Positions 34,958-43,267 of a DNA stretch of 64,000 bases are shown in pieces (within the stretch, counting starts at the first letter, position 1; each line of letters begins with the position of its first letter). The stretch comes from PALSA-1316 sp964499365 (lineage in GTDB: Bacteria; Nitrospirota; Thermodesulfovibrionia; Thermodesulfovibrionales; UBA6898). The stretch spans positions 372,001-436,000 of the forward strand of contig CAZCKU010000001.1 in assembly GCA_964499365.1 (NCBI GenBank). The letters run 5' to 3'. A program made the position numbers and the translations under genes. The notes under the pieces were generated by a model that had not been told where the DNA came from, did not search any database, and was given only the letters and a program-made list of their open reading frames with translations.

Positions 34958-36177
34958 GCAGCCGGCTCTTTCAGTCTGTTCAGTCTCCACGGCGCTTCAC
35001 GGAGGAGGTAGTGCTCTTCGATTGCCTCGAAAGCCGCATCAACCGAGAGAGCCTTCATACAGGCGCCCCGCCCGTCAGCATGCCGGCAGATATTGTCCTT
35101 GGCATTGTAATTCGTGATGCAGGGGCTGCAGGCGAAGTCTGCATAGAGCGAAAGGCCGTTTTCCCCCCACGGACCGTAAAGACGGGGTGTATTAGGGCCA
35201 TAAAGCCCGACCACGGGGGTATTGACTGCCGAGGCCATGTGAATGGCGGATGTGTCGGCCGAGATGACCAGATCAGCGACCGTGATGAGCGCAAAGTAGT
35301 CACTGAAGGAAAGCTGTCCGCCGAGGTCGTAAGCCATTATCCCGGCTGACTTCATGTGTTGCAGTGTCCTGCGGGTGAGGTGGGCTTCCTCCGAAAGGCC
35401 GGTCAGAATAATCCGGAAACCATAACGGTCAGCGAGCAGTTCGGCGAGCTCGGCATAACGTTGTGGCGGCCATCGCCGCTCCCGGAAGTTTCTGCTTGTG
35501 CCGACATGCAGAATCACCAGGGGTGAGGACGATGGGATGCCGTGATTAGACAGAATGCTCCGGCCATTTGTATGGAGCCGTTCAACAGAGGGTAATGCAC
35601 TGAAGGGAGTGAAGGGTTCCTGAACACCCGCTTGTTCCGTGAGTGCATAAAAAGAACGTACTATGTGTACCGAGTCATTGTAAGGCACGGGGTCTGTAAA
35701 GAGGTGATGGCGATGCTGTCCGTACGTTTTGAAGCCGATCGTCCGGTGAGCCCCGGTTTGAAAGGCCATCAGAGCGGCGAACCGGGCGAATTGCTCAAAG
35801 TCTATGGCCAGATCGTAGCGCTCGGCCGCAAGCGCGCCGGCTGCTGCCCGCCAGGTTGAGAAGAAATTGAATATGCTGCCTGTGTCTATGGTGGTGATGT
35901 GGTCAACGACCCCAAGCGTGCTCAGGGCTTCGCGGTTGCTTTCAAGCGTGAGAAAGTCGATTGTGGCTTCGGGAAAGGTCTCGCGCAGGGCCCGGATAGC
36001 GGGCAGCAGCATGAAGATGTTCCCGATGCCCCAGAATTTGATAAGGAGGAGCTTATTCGGTGAAATAGAAGCGGTCCGACCAGGGCGCCTGCTCCCGAAA
36101 GACAGAAACAGTGAAATCAGGCGGATAAGGGGGATCCCCAGCAGCGAATCGATGATCCGGACAAGCTTCCAGTTCAT
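34954..36177 (-). CDS. Glycosyltransferase family 9 (heptosyltransferase-like)
   Basis: A 407-residue protein. N-terminal domain: LLLIKFWGIGNIFMLLPAI (GT9 start motif) and FPEATIDFLTLES. C-terminal domain: VILHVGTSRNFRERRWP, and the nucleotide-sugar pocket VISADTSAIHMASAVNTPVVGLYGPN. This is the ADP-heptose:LPS transferase family, which also includes other sugar transferases. A Cys-rich segment near the C-terminus (CSPCITNYNAKDNIC) is common in this family. Ends with an ATGA overlap with the radical SAM gene; starts seven bases after another radical SAM gene, so all are one operon. Confidence 0.85.
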   Translation of the reverse strand: MNWKLVRIIDSLLGIPLIRLISLFLSFGSRRPGRTASISPNKLLLIKFWGIGNIFMLLPAIRALRETFPEATIDFLTLESNREALSTLGVVDHITTIDTGSIFNFFSTWRAAAGALAAERYDLAIDFEQFARFAALMAFQTGAHRTIGFKTYGQHRHHLFTDPVPYNDSVHIVRSFYALTEQAGVQEPFTPFSALPSVERLHTNGRSILSNHGIPSSSPLVILHVGTSRNFRERRWPPQRYAELAELLADRYGFRIILTGLSEEAHLTRRTLQHMKSAGIMAYDLGGQLSFSDYFALITVADLVISADTSAIHMASAVNTPVVGLYGPNTPRLYGPWGENGLSLYADFACSPCITNYNAKDNICRHADGRGACMKALSVDAAFEAIEEHYLLREAPWRLNRLKEPAA

Positions 36178-36184
36178 GCCAGTT

Positions 36185-37636
36185 TTATCTGCCTGCCTTA
36201 TTTACCAGTGCAACAATTGTCTCGATGAGACTGTCAAGTCGGCCGTGCTGCCGGTATGCCCGGTAGGACTGTCCCAGGATGAAGGGCGACCGCAGTAGCA
36301 TGCCGAGAATATGCATGCCGTAACGGACATTCCGCCAGTGGAGGTAATTCCTGATGAAGAAATAATTCTGAAAACTCGCTCTGATTTTCATGAGCCTTTC
36401 CGGTGGAATTTCTGTTGTCATGAGCGGTCCTCTTGAGCCTCTGTGCACCCAGGAGTCGTCGAATTCCCTGGCTTCCTTTATGAGGCCTTTTGCCAGTGCA
36501 TGCGCATACAATTCTGTTCCCGGGAGCGGCGTCGTGATATGAAATATGGTATACGAGGCCTTGAGCTGCTTTGAAAATTCGAATGTTTCGTAGATGTCCT
36601 TCTCCGTTTCCGTTGGTGTTCCGATCATGAAATTGGCGGTGGTCCTGACCCCGGCAGACCTGCACCAGGAGAAGGCCATGGAAGCAGCCTGTCTTGTTGT
36701 TCCTTTCTTCAGAAAGCCCAGTATCCTGTCCACCCCGCTTTCGACGCCGAAGTTTATTTCCATGCAGCCGCGCGACTTGAAGTGCCTTACCATTGCTTCG
36801 TCCAGCAGGTCTACCCGTGTCTGAATCCCCCATACAAGGCCGAGCTCTGCAATAAGATCTGCAATTGCGAGCGCACGCTTCCTGTCAAGGGTAAAACATT
36901 CATCGATGATCCATATGCCCCGAATGTGATGGGTGTCTATCAGGTATTCCAGCTCTTTCCGTATTGATGCCACAGAACGAAAGCGGACGCGGCCCTTGTA
37001 TAGCTTTCTGCCGCCGCAATAGGCACAGTGGAACGGGCAGCCTCTTGTCGTTGCGACAGCAGCAATTCGATCCATGGCCATACCTCTGAATAGTCCCGGA
37101 GGGCGAAGGTATTTCTCATAGTCAAGGAGATGGGTTGCCGGCAGGGGGAGTATATCAAGATTTTCAATCAGATCCCGGGGAGGGGTGAAGACAGGCACGC
37201 CGTCGTTATTTCTAAGGCATATGCCCGGGACAGAGGAGATTTCCTCCCCGTTCATGAGTCGTTGGCATATATCCAGCATAGTGGATTCGCCTTCTCCGAT
37301 AACGCAGAAATCAAGCGACAGTTCTGATACTACCTGTTCAGGCAGTATTGAAGTGTGGAAACCGCCCGCACAGAATTTGGCGTGAGGCAGTTTAGGTCTT
37401 AGGGTGCTGATGATCTGTTTAGCCCGGGTAAAGGCCGGAGTCTGGAAGCTTACACCCACCACGTCAGGATTGAATTCAAGAACCCGGGGCGCAATATCGG
37501 TCAGGAAAATGTCGTCATCGATCAGCTGTACTTCGAAACCGTTTTTTTCGAGAAAGGAACCGATTGCCAGGATTCCCAGCGGTGGCACCAGGTTGTTTGC
37601 CTCGCAGATTTGCACATTTATCAGTGATATTTTCAA
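36185..37636 (-). CDS. Cobalamin-binding radical SAM protein
   Basis: About 483 residues if it starts at TTG 37636, where the normal opening of this family begins (KISLINVQICEANNLVPPLG); GTG 37696 is an in-frame alternative giving 503. A B12-binding Rossmann domain (about 1-140; DVVGVSFQTPAF, CAGGFHTSILPE, VIGEGE) is followed by a radical SAM domain with CPFHCAYCGGRK, WIIDECFTLDR, EINFGVESG and MIGTPTETE. These enzymes commonly methylate or rearrange unactivated carbons. First gene of the minus-strand operon. A TATAAT (minus strand, 37710-37715) upstream fits a start near 37703. Confidence 0.85.
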   Translation of the reverse strand: MKISLINVQICEANNLVPPLGILAIGSFLEKNGFEVQLIDDDIFLTDIAPRVLEFNPDVVGVSFQTPAFTRAKQIISTLRPKLPHAKFCAGGFHTSILPEQVVSELSLDFCVIGEGESTMLDICQRLMNGEEISSVPGICLRNNDGVPVFTPPRDLIENLDILPLPATHLLDYEKYLRPPGLFRGMAMDRIAAVATTRGCPFHCAYCGGRKLYKGRVRFRSVASIRKELEYLIDTHHIRGIWIIDECFTLDRKRALAIADLIAELGLVWGIQTRVDLLDEAMVRHFKSRGCMEINFGVESGVDRILGFLKKGTTRQAASMAFSWCRSAGVRTTANFMIGTPTETEKDIYETFEFSKQLKASYTIFHITTPLPGTELYAHALAKGLIKEAREFDDSWVHRGSRGPLMTTEIPPERLMKIRASFQNYFFIRNYLHWRNVRYGMHILGMLLRSPFILGQSYRAYRQHGRLDSLIETIVALVNKAGR

Positions 37637-37715
37637 TAGATGATACCTGCAAAGATCTCGTGTAGAGTTCTTGAATTTACAAGATAATACGTTCACGTAT
37701 TAATCTTTAATTATA

Positions 37716-37900
37716 CCACTTTTGGGGCGTATTGATCTTGTGTGCCGCCTTCCGTCAAGCCTTCCCGCGCTTAAACGCTGTCTGAAGGGATTAACACAAT
37801 AACAGATGCGGTGCGCGCTGCTGTATGTTCAGAATCGGGGAGAAAGCCTGAGTTATAAACGGGAGGCAGTCACCGGCGAATCTTTAGAGTATGATTAAAT
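37716..37900. other. Non-coding stretch without recognised features
   Basis: About 185 bases upstream of the minus-strand radical SAM operon and before repeat copy D. I see no gene, RNA gene or convincing hairpin. Confidence 0.4.
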
Positions 37901-38059
37901 AGTGTCTGTGTATAAAGTAGGATTTGTCATCCTCGGGCCTGACCCGGGGATTCAGAGCCTGCTGAAAACACTGGATTCTCGCCACGGCGAGTCGCTGAGG
38001 TGACCCGATTAAGGACTATGGGAAAGACAGATAGAGAGTGGAGTTTATACACAGACTCT
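37901..38059 (+). mobile_element. MITE-like repeat, copy D (best-preserved ends)
   Basis: GTCTGTGTATAAA (37904-37916) and TTTATACACAGAC (38044-38056) are a perfect 13-base terminal inverted repeat; with one mismatch it extends to 17 bases, giving TA at both outer ends, as expected for IS630/Tc1-mariner-type targets. Core: GTCATCCTCGGGCCTGACCC and related palindromes. No coding capacity, so it would need a transposase in trans; none is in the window. Confidence 0.78.
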
Positions 38060-38118
38060 AAAGAGCGACGTGCCGCGGTCCTGGTTCTGACAGCGACTCT
38101 GTGCGGCCTGTATTTTTT

Positions 38119-38152
38119 AACCTATCTGTCAGGTGGTACTGACAGATAGGTT
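38119..38152. other. Perfect 14-base hairpin upstream of ccsA
   Basis: AACCTATCTGTCAG (38119-38132), loop GTGGTA, CTGACAGATAGGTT (38139-38152). There is no T-run after the stem on either strand, so it is not a normal terminator. It may be an operator, an RNA element or a relic of a mobile element. Confidence 0.6.
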
Positions 38153-38232
38153 GGCGATGCAATAATTGTTTAAACAGCTATATTTGTGGTTAAATAATAT
38201 GTTATTTAAAGCCCTATACCTGAGGTGAATCA

Positions 38233-39057
38233 ATGAAATCAGAGCTATTATTCTTTTGGATTGCTGTAGGACTTTACGGTATTAGTACCTTCAGCTATAT
38301 CTTCGGTCTCATTGCAAAGCAGGAGAAACTCTTTACCGCAGGGTTGTTCAGTGCCCTTGCCGGATTTATTCCTCATGTTACGGTCATAGCACTCCGCTGG
38401 GCCGAGACAGGGATTTCACCGTTTATCTCAATCTCTGAGTCGATTACGCTCGGGACCTTTATGGCGGTCCTGATCTTCCTGATCTTCCAGTTTACTTCAA
38501 GAAGAATTCGGCCCCTGGGTGTGCTGGTGATGCCCATTGTATTTGTCCTTCTGGGCTGGGCCGGGACGCTCATAAAAGAAGTAGCTTCTACCCTTGCGCC
38601 TGCCCTGCAGAGCTGGTGGATATGGATCCATATCACCGGTGCATCCATAGGCTTCGGCTCGGTCCTGATGGCTGCAGGGATTGGGCTGGTATACCTGCTC
38701 AAGGAAAAATATTCCGGCATTATATATGACAAATTACCGGCCCTGCCGGATCTGGATATCCTTGCCTACCGCTATGTGGCAGGTGGTTTTATTATGTATG
38801 GCTTGATGATAGTGTCCGGAGCGTTCTGGTCGAATCAGGTGAAGGGCAGCTACTGGAACTGGGACCCGGTTGAGGTATGGTCACTTGTATCCTGGCTTAT
38901 TTATGGTATATACCTGCATCTGAGAATAACCTTCGGCTGGCGCGGCAGGAAGCTGGCCTGGTACGCGCTGATAGCGTTATTTGTCATGATCGTCAGCTAT
39001 TGGGGCGTGCCTTTTTCGATGGAAACATTCCATAGCGGCTTCAGGATTGAGCATTGA
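38233..39057 (+). CDS. ccsA: CcsA/ResC System II cytochrome c biogenesis protein
   Basis: A 274-residue polytopic membrane protein with the tryptophan-rich WWD heme-handling motif GSYWNWDPVEVWSLVSWL (about 206-223) and flanking His residues (WIWIHITGASIGFG, IYLHLRITFGW, METFHSGF) that would ligate heme. About eight membrane segments. It partners ResB (29426) to export heme and attach it to the many CXXCH sites of this region. RBS CTGAGGTGA. It is separated from resB by the minus-strand block and repeat copies B-D. Confidence 0.88.
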   Translation: MKSELLFFWIAVGLYGISTFSYIFGLIAKQEKLFTAGLFSALAGFIPHVTVIALRWAETGISPFISISESITLGTFMAVLIFLIFQFTSRRIRPLGVLVMPIVFVLLGWAGTLIKEVASTLAPALQSWWIWIHITGASIGFGSVLMAAGIGLVYLLKEKYSGIIYDKLPALPDLDILAYRYVAGGFIMYGLMIVSGAFWSNQVKGSYWNWDPVEVWSLVSWLIYGIYLHLRITFGWRGRKLAWYALIALFVMIVSYWGVPFSMETFHSGFRIEH

Positions 39058-39073
39058 GTGTGAGGGTGTGTTG

Positions 39074-39580
39074 ATGATGAGCAATTTCTTTCTTGTGCTA
39101 CTGATGATTGGGGCAATTATGGCAGGAGCCTGCACAAAGCAGCGTACGGACGACCCCGGAAAACCGACTATACATAACTCTGGTCCAAAGGTTCAGGGAA
39201 AAGAACATGCTGGCATGATTGACGTGCTGAAAAGGCAGAAGCTGGCCGGCTACGACTCGATGACTATCGGCAATGCCTTTGATGCCTATCAGTATTTGAC
39301 AAAAAAGGAATGGAAGCAGGCATCCCTGAAAAGCGGTCAGACCACGATTGATTTTATCGGATGGTATGATACCGGCATCATTGATGAGAGGGCTGTCAAA
39401 AAGGGCATTAAAGGGAAAGGAATCGGTGCTACCTTTGTTATAGACCCGAATGGCTCATACTATGTGCTTATGGTTTCAAGTTTGGAGCTGAGGGCAGACG
39501 GCAGCATATACGGGAGCCAGTTGGCAGACACCAAAGGCATCCTGGCCAAGATCTATGCAAATAAGAAGATCAGCTTTTAA
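39074..39580 (+). CDS. Hypothetical lipoprotein
   Basis: A 168-residue protein; ATG 39074 follows GTGAGGGTG and lies after the ccsA stop, whereas an earlier in-frame start (39047) overlaps ccsA. Lipobox IMAGAC. The mature part has AFDAYQYLTKKEWKQ and DFIGWYDTGIIDE, which I do not assign to a family. Close spacing after ccsA suggests an accessory role in envelope or cytochrome processes, not demonstrated. Confidence 0.65.
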   Translation: MMSNFFLVLLMIGAIMAGACTKQRTDDPGKPTIHNSGPKVQGKEHAGMIDVLKRQKLAGYDSMTIGNAFDAYQYLTKKEWKQASLKSGQTTIDFIGWYDTGIIDERAVKKGIKGKGIGATFVIDPNGSYYVLMVSSLELRADGSIYGSQLADTKGILAKIYANKKISF

Positions 39581-39581
39581 G

Positions 39582-39612
39582 GCCATCAGCAGTCAGCAAT
39601 CAGCGGTCAGCA
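39582..39612 (+). repeat. Short CAGCAATCAGC-type repeat, left of DUF559 cassette
   Basis: Runs of CATCAGCAGTCAGCAATCAG type. Its reverse complement resembles the GCTGATAGC-type tract at 40141-40172, giving an outer, imperfect inverted pair around the DUF559 cassette. A third related tract is at 41718-41744. Confidence 0.45.
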
Positions 39613-39639
39613 AGGGATAGTATCTGTTGACAACCGAGA

Positions 39640-39674
39640 ATCCCCACTTTGGCAAAGGGGGGGAGGGGGGGATT
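39640..39674 (+). repeat. Palindromic repeat, left arm of DUF559 cassette
   Basis: TCCCCACTTTGGCAAAGG followed by a G-rich stretch and ATTTG. Its reverse complement matches the right arm at 40056-40092 closely, and it resembles the stretch inside hypF at 58432-58468. Confidence 0.75.
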
Positions 39675-39702
39675 TGCTGAACAATTAGGATTACACGAAC
39701 TG

Positions 39703-40050
39703 ATGCTTCAATATGATAAGGAGTTAAAGTTATTCGGACAACAGCTTCGTAGGAACACGACAGAAGCAGAAAAGCTCTTATGGAGGAGACTTAGAGGGAA
39801 GCAGCTGAAAGGCTACCAGTTCTACCAGCAGAAGATAATAGGGTGCTATATTGTTGATTTCTACTGTCCAAAGGCAAGTCTTGTAATAGAGCTTGACGGT
39901 GGACAACATTATGGCGAAGCAGAAATGATAAAGGATGAACATAGGGATGAAATATTGAACAAGACCGGCCTCAGGGTGCTGAGGTTTTCTAACAGAGAGG
40001 TGTTTGAAAATATTGATGCAGTTATGGAAAAGATATGGAGCAATTTATGA
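39703..40050 (+). CDS. DUF559 endonuclease-like protein
   Basis: A 115-residue protein from ATG 39703; a TTG at 39649 would start inside the left repeat arm. DUF559 words are clear: NTTEAEKLLWRRLRGKQL, IVDFYCPKASLVIELDGGQH and VLRFSNREVFENID. The D...E-x-D arrangement (VDFYC..., IELDGG) is that of the PD-(D/E)XK/Vsr-like nuclease fold. The gene sits alone between inverted repeat arms of about 35 bases, and outer short repeats, so it looks like a self-contained cassette. Activity on DNA is a family inference. Confidence 0.82.
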   Translation: MLQYDKELKLFGQQLRRNTTEAEKLLWRRLRGKQLKGYQFYQQKIIGCYIVDFYCPKASLVIELDGGQHYGEAEMIKDEHRDEILNKTGLRVLRFSNREVFENIDAVMEKIWSNL

Positions 40051-40055
40051 TTTGC

Positions 40056-40092
40056 AAAATCTCCCCTAACCCCTCTTTGCCAAAGTGGGGAA
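40056..40092 (+). repeat. Palindromic repeat, right arm of DUF559 cassette
   Basis: AATCTCCCCTAACCCCTC then TTTGCCAAAGTGGGGA, the inverted partner of the arm at 39640-39674. It begins six bases after the DUF559 stop. Confidence 0.75.
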
Positions 40093-40140
40093 CTGAATAT
40101 CTTTACGGAACTAGCTTGAGAACCGGGTCGAAATACTTAT

Positions 40141-40172
40141 TTCTGATAGCTAATTGCTGATGGCTGAGAGCT
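40141..40172 (+). repeat. Short GCTGATAGC-type repeat, right of DUF559 cassette
   Basis: CTGATAGCTAATTGCTGATG and following bases. Partner of the tract at 39582-39612 in inverted orientation; ends eight bases before the next gene and may contain its upstream signals. Confidence 0.45.
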
Positions 40173-40179
40173 ATTTACT

Positions 40180-41529
40180 ATGAAACTCTGCATTATCTTT
40201 CCTCCGCTGCCTTTTGGCTGGACTCCGGTGGCTCCGCCGAGCCTCGAGTATCTTGCCGCGCTGACCCGCCGCGCTGACCCTGACATCGAGATTGAACTGA
40301 TCAGCGCCAGCGCCGACCCCGAGGCGATCGAGAGGGTCCAGTGCGATCTGGCGGCGATAAGCATCCTGACCCCAACCGCCGTGGGAGGCTATAAGATCGC
40401 CGCAAAACTGCGGGCAAAGGGGATCAAGGTCGTCTTTGGCAACATGCATGCCTCTGCAATGCCTGAAGAAGCCAAACAGAATGGCGATGCGGTGGTGATT
40501 GGTGAGGCGGAATCGGTCTGGCCCGAGGTGCTGCGTGATTTTCGCGCGGGCCAGCTGAAACCGTTTTATCGCGGTGAGCAAATTCCCCTTGATGACCTGC
40601 CTACACCTCTTTACGGCCTTCTGCAGGGCAAACGCAAGCATCAGTTCCGTATTGTCAATACCTCCCGCGGTTGTCCGTATAACTGCACCTTCTGTTCTGT
40701 AAAGCCTTTTTATGGTGCAAGGATCCGCTTTCGTCCCATAGACCATGTGGTGCGCGATGTGGCTGCTATTCCGGAGAAGATGTACATAAACGGCGACGAG
40801 AATATCTGGTGGACCGGCAAGGCCCAGCGCGCCATCGACCTTTTTACTGCGCTCAAGGGAAGCGGCAAGAGATGGATGGGCTTCGGCAGCCTCGGACCTG
40901 TCCTGTCAAAGGAGGGGTCTCGCATGCTGAATGCAGCACGCGAGAGCGGTATGCTTTCCCTCTGGGTCGGTTGGGATGCCATCTCTGACGAGGGCCTGAA
41001 AGAATATGCCGCTGACGGCAAGATCGGGGTTGACCGCGAGGCGGCGCTTCGTACGCTGAGGGACCACGGCATTGATGTGTCGCTGTTTTATATGCTGGGG
41101 GCTCGGAAGGATTCGCTGGATGATTTCAAGCGGTCCATCGAGATTGCGGACCGGCTGGGCGTCAGCATGCATCCCTCCCTTGTGGTTCCGTACCCGGGCA
41201 CAAAGCTCCGTGAGCAGTACGAGCCGTATCTTTACAAGGATCTCGGCTGGGAATACTACAACGGCGCCTATGCGCTCTTCGAGCATCCCGATCCGGCCAT
41301 GACACCTGAAGTCCGCGAGGAGCTCTTTTTCGGGACCTCCCTTGAACTGTTGAGTCTCAAAAGGGTCCTGCGGCATATGAAGAATGTGCCTCTGCAGGGC
41401 TTTCCCCATGCCCACATTCTGTCTCTCATGTCCCAGATCCCGGTGAGGCAGGGCATGAAGATCGCCTATGAGAAATGGAAGACTGAAAAGTCGGAAGTGG
41501 CTGAAAAAAGACGTCGCAAGGTGCCTTGA
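40180..41529 (+). CDS. Cobalamin-binding-type radical SAM protein
   Basis: A 449-residue protein. The N-terminal B12-binding-like domain (CIIFPPLPFGWTPVAPPSLEYL, DLAAISILTPTAVGGYKIA, VVFGNMHASAMPEEA, VIGEAE) lacks an obvious DxHxxG. The radical SAM core has CPYNCTFCSVKPFYG (about 168) and MYINGDENIWW. The word DALSDEGLKEY-like pattern VGWDAISDEGLKEYAADGKI and LVVPYPGTKLREQY match the methyltransferase-like group of this superfamily. Next to the LuxE-like gene, with which it may act. Substrate unknown. Confidence 0.82.
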   Translation: MKLCIIFPPLPFGWTPVAPPSLEYLAALTRRADPDIEIELISASADPEAIERVQCDLAAISILTPTAVGGYKIAAKLRAKGIKVVFGNMHASAMPEEAKQNGDAVVIGEAESVWPEVLRDFRAGQLKPFYRGEQIPLDDLPTPLYGLLQGKRKHQFRIVNTSRGCPYNCTFCSVKPFYGARIRFRPIDHVVRDVAAIPEKMYINGDENIWWTGKAQRAIDLFTALKGSGKRWMGFGSLGPVLSKEGSRMLNAARESGMLSLWVGWDAISDEGLKEYAADGKIGVDREAALRTLRDHGIDVSLFYMLGARKDSLDDFKRSIEIADRLGVSMHPSLVVPYPGTKLREQYEPYLYKDLGWEYYNGAYALFEHPDPAMTPEVREELFFGTSLELLSLKRVLRHMKNVPLQGFPHAHILSLMSQIPVRQGMKIAYEKWKTEKSEVAEKRRRKVP

Positions 41530-41717
41530 ATTTAGGCAGTCCTGCCTTGTTATTGTGCAGTCGTACTCCCGCTCGGTTTATGTTACGCGTTGTTGTATTG
41601 GTGTTTGCTGTTGAGTCTTGCTTTATCAGATCGGGGCATAGTTTTTGCATCTCATTCTTCCGTAGAAAATATTTTGCCATTCTCAGGATTGCCCGAAGGC
41701 TGTTCGTTGATAGAACT

Positions 41718-41744
41718 GACAGCTAAAAACTGATAGCTGATTAA
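41718..41744 (+). repeat. Third copy of the GCTGATAGC-type short repeat
   Basis: CTGACAGCTAAAAACTGATA followed by GCTGATTA. Located between the radical SAM and LuxE-like genes, immediately before an AAGGAGG ribosome-binding site. Confidence 0.4.
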
Positions 41745-41758
41745 GGAGGTCATTCCCA

Positions 41759-43267
41759 ATGTCCAAGCCACCTTTAGCTCCGATAAATGATACTGAGGCC
41801 GCAGCCGAGCGCCATCGCCTGACCGAGGATGTCCTGAAGTTCATAGAGGCGGGGGTAGATGCCGAGGTGCCTGACTTCAACGACTACTGCCTCAGGATGT
41901 TTGCCCTGCAGTACCAGGCGAACCCCATCTTCCATGAATTTTGCGAGGCCAAGAAGGTGAGGCCGGGGGATGTGGACCGTTGGCAGGATATCCCGATGGT
42001 CTATAACGACGTCTTCAAGACCCACCTGGTTGCCTCCTTTCCGCTTGAGCAGTCGGTGATGGCCTGCCTCACCGGAGGCACCACCAGTCTGACCCAGAGG
42101 GGCCGCATCTTCCGGGATGAAGAGGGGAAGAAGCTGGTCTTTGCGGCCAACAGGATGATGACCGGCTCGTATCTCTTTCCTGATTTTGAGGAGGGGAAGC
42201 GCTGCCGCATCCTTATTCTCGCCCCAAGCCCTGAACTCGCCCCTTCGATGGGCATGGCAATCGGCATGGACCAGACGCGTCTGGCCTTTGGCACTCCCGA
42301 CAGCCAGTTCCTGCTCGGGAAGTCAGGGATTCATATCAATGCCCTGCTGAAGGCCCTGAGGGAGTCTGAGGCGAGCGGGGTGCCGGTGGCCCTGATCGGG
42401 GCGACCTCGGCGTATATATATTTTTTCCAGTCCTGCAAGAAAAAGAAGATGAAGTTCTGCCTGCCCGCGGGGAGCCGTGTCTGTGACGGGGGCGGCTACC
42501 GCAACCGGTTCGGGGTCTTTGGCCGTGACGACTACTATGCGATGGTGCAGGAGGTCCTGGGTGTGCCCGAGACCCATTGTGTCAATGTCCTCGGGGAGGC
42601 CGAGACCGCGACGAATCTGTTCGACGATGCGCTGCGCAGGCATGTGAAGGGGCTTCCGAAACGGACGCGTACGAGGCCGGTACCGCCATGGTCGCGGGTG
42701 CTCGCGATGAGCATCGACGATCTCAAGCCGCTCCCTGACGGAGAGGTCGGTCTCCTTGCGCACTGGGACCTGGCCAATATACCGACAGTCCTCTCGGTGA
42801 TCACCGATAATCTCGGATACACCACTGACGGGGGCACCGGCTGCGAGATGGTCGGTCGCGCGAAGATCGAGAACGGCAAGGTCTCGCCTCTGCCCGATGA
42901 GAATGCCGGTAGTGCGATGGGAGATTCGGCGATTTTCCGCATGCTTGAGAGATATGTGAATTTCTCTATTGAGCTGAAGATGCAGATGGCCAAGGACCCG
43001 AAAGTCACCCCGAGCATCCGTGAGGAGATCGAGGCCAGGCCTGGTTCTGTAGCGTCCTGTCCCCAGGTTGTGGACGAGATCCTGGTTGCGCAGGCGGATG
43101 AAGAGGCGGCAAAGCTGCGGGATGATTCCCTGGGTACGTTCAAGGACCAGACCGAGCGGCCTCTTGACTGGTACAAATCCGAGGCTGAAAAACAGGCCCT
43201 CAAGGACCATCCGGCCGGCCTTAAGTCCGAAAAACAGCCTCCGAAGAAGGGGAAACAAGGAAAGTAG
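41759..43267 (+). CDS. LuxE/acyl-protein synthetase-like enzyme
   Basis: A 502-residue protein with a strong RBS (AAGGAGG). The middle part matches the LuxE acyl-protein synthetase family: ACLTGGTTSLTQRGRIFRD (phosphate-binding-loop region of adenylate-forming enzymes), LGEAETATNLFDDALRRH, and near the C-terminus TTDGGTGCEMVGRAKI, similar to the D..G....GR region of ANL enzymes. LuxE activates fatty acids as acyl-AMP and holds them on Cys. A lux operon is absent; the partner is a radical SAM protein, so activation of an unusual acid is likely. The gene's TAG is the start of repeat copy E. Confidence 0.78.
   Translation: MSKPPLAPINDTEAAAERHRLTEDVLKFIEAGVDAEVPDFNDYCLRMFALQYQANPIFHEFCEAKKVRPGDVDRWQDIPMVYNDVFKTHLVASFPLEQSVMACLTGGTTSLTQRGRIFRDEEGKKLVFAANRMMTGSYLFPDFEEGKRCRILILAPSPELAPSMGMAIGMDQTRLAFGTPDSQFLLGKSGIHINALLKALRESEASGVPVALIGATSAYIYFFQSCKKKKMKFCLPAGSRVCDGGGYRNRFGVFGRDDYYAMVQEVLGVPETHCVNVLGEAETATNLFDDALRRHVKGLPKRTRTRPVPPWSRVLAMSIDDLKPLPDGEVGLLAHWDLANIPTVLSVITDNLGYTTDGGTGCEMVGRAKIENGKVSPLPDENAGSAMGDSAIFRMLERYVNFSIELKMQMAKDPKVTPSIREEIEARPGSVASCPQVVDEILVAQADEEAAKLRDDSLGTFKDQTERPLDWYKSEAEKQALKDHPAGLKSEKQPPKKGKQGK

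Noticed and set aside
41534..41547. AGGCAG-TC-CTGCCT hairpin after the radical SAM gene as a terminator
   Set aside because: Six-base stem, two-base loop and no T-run, so too weak.
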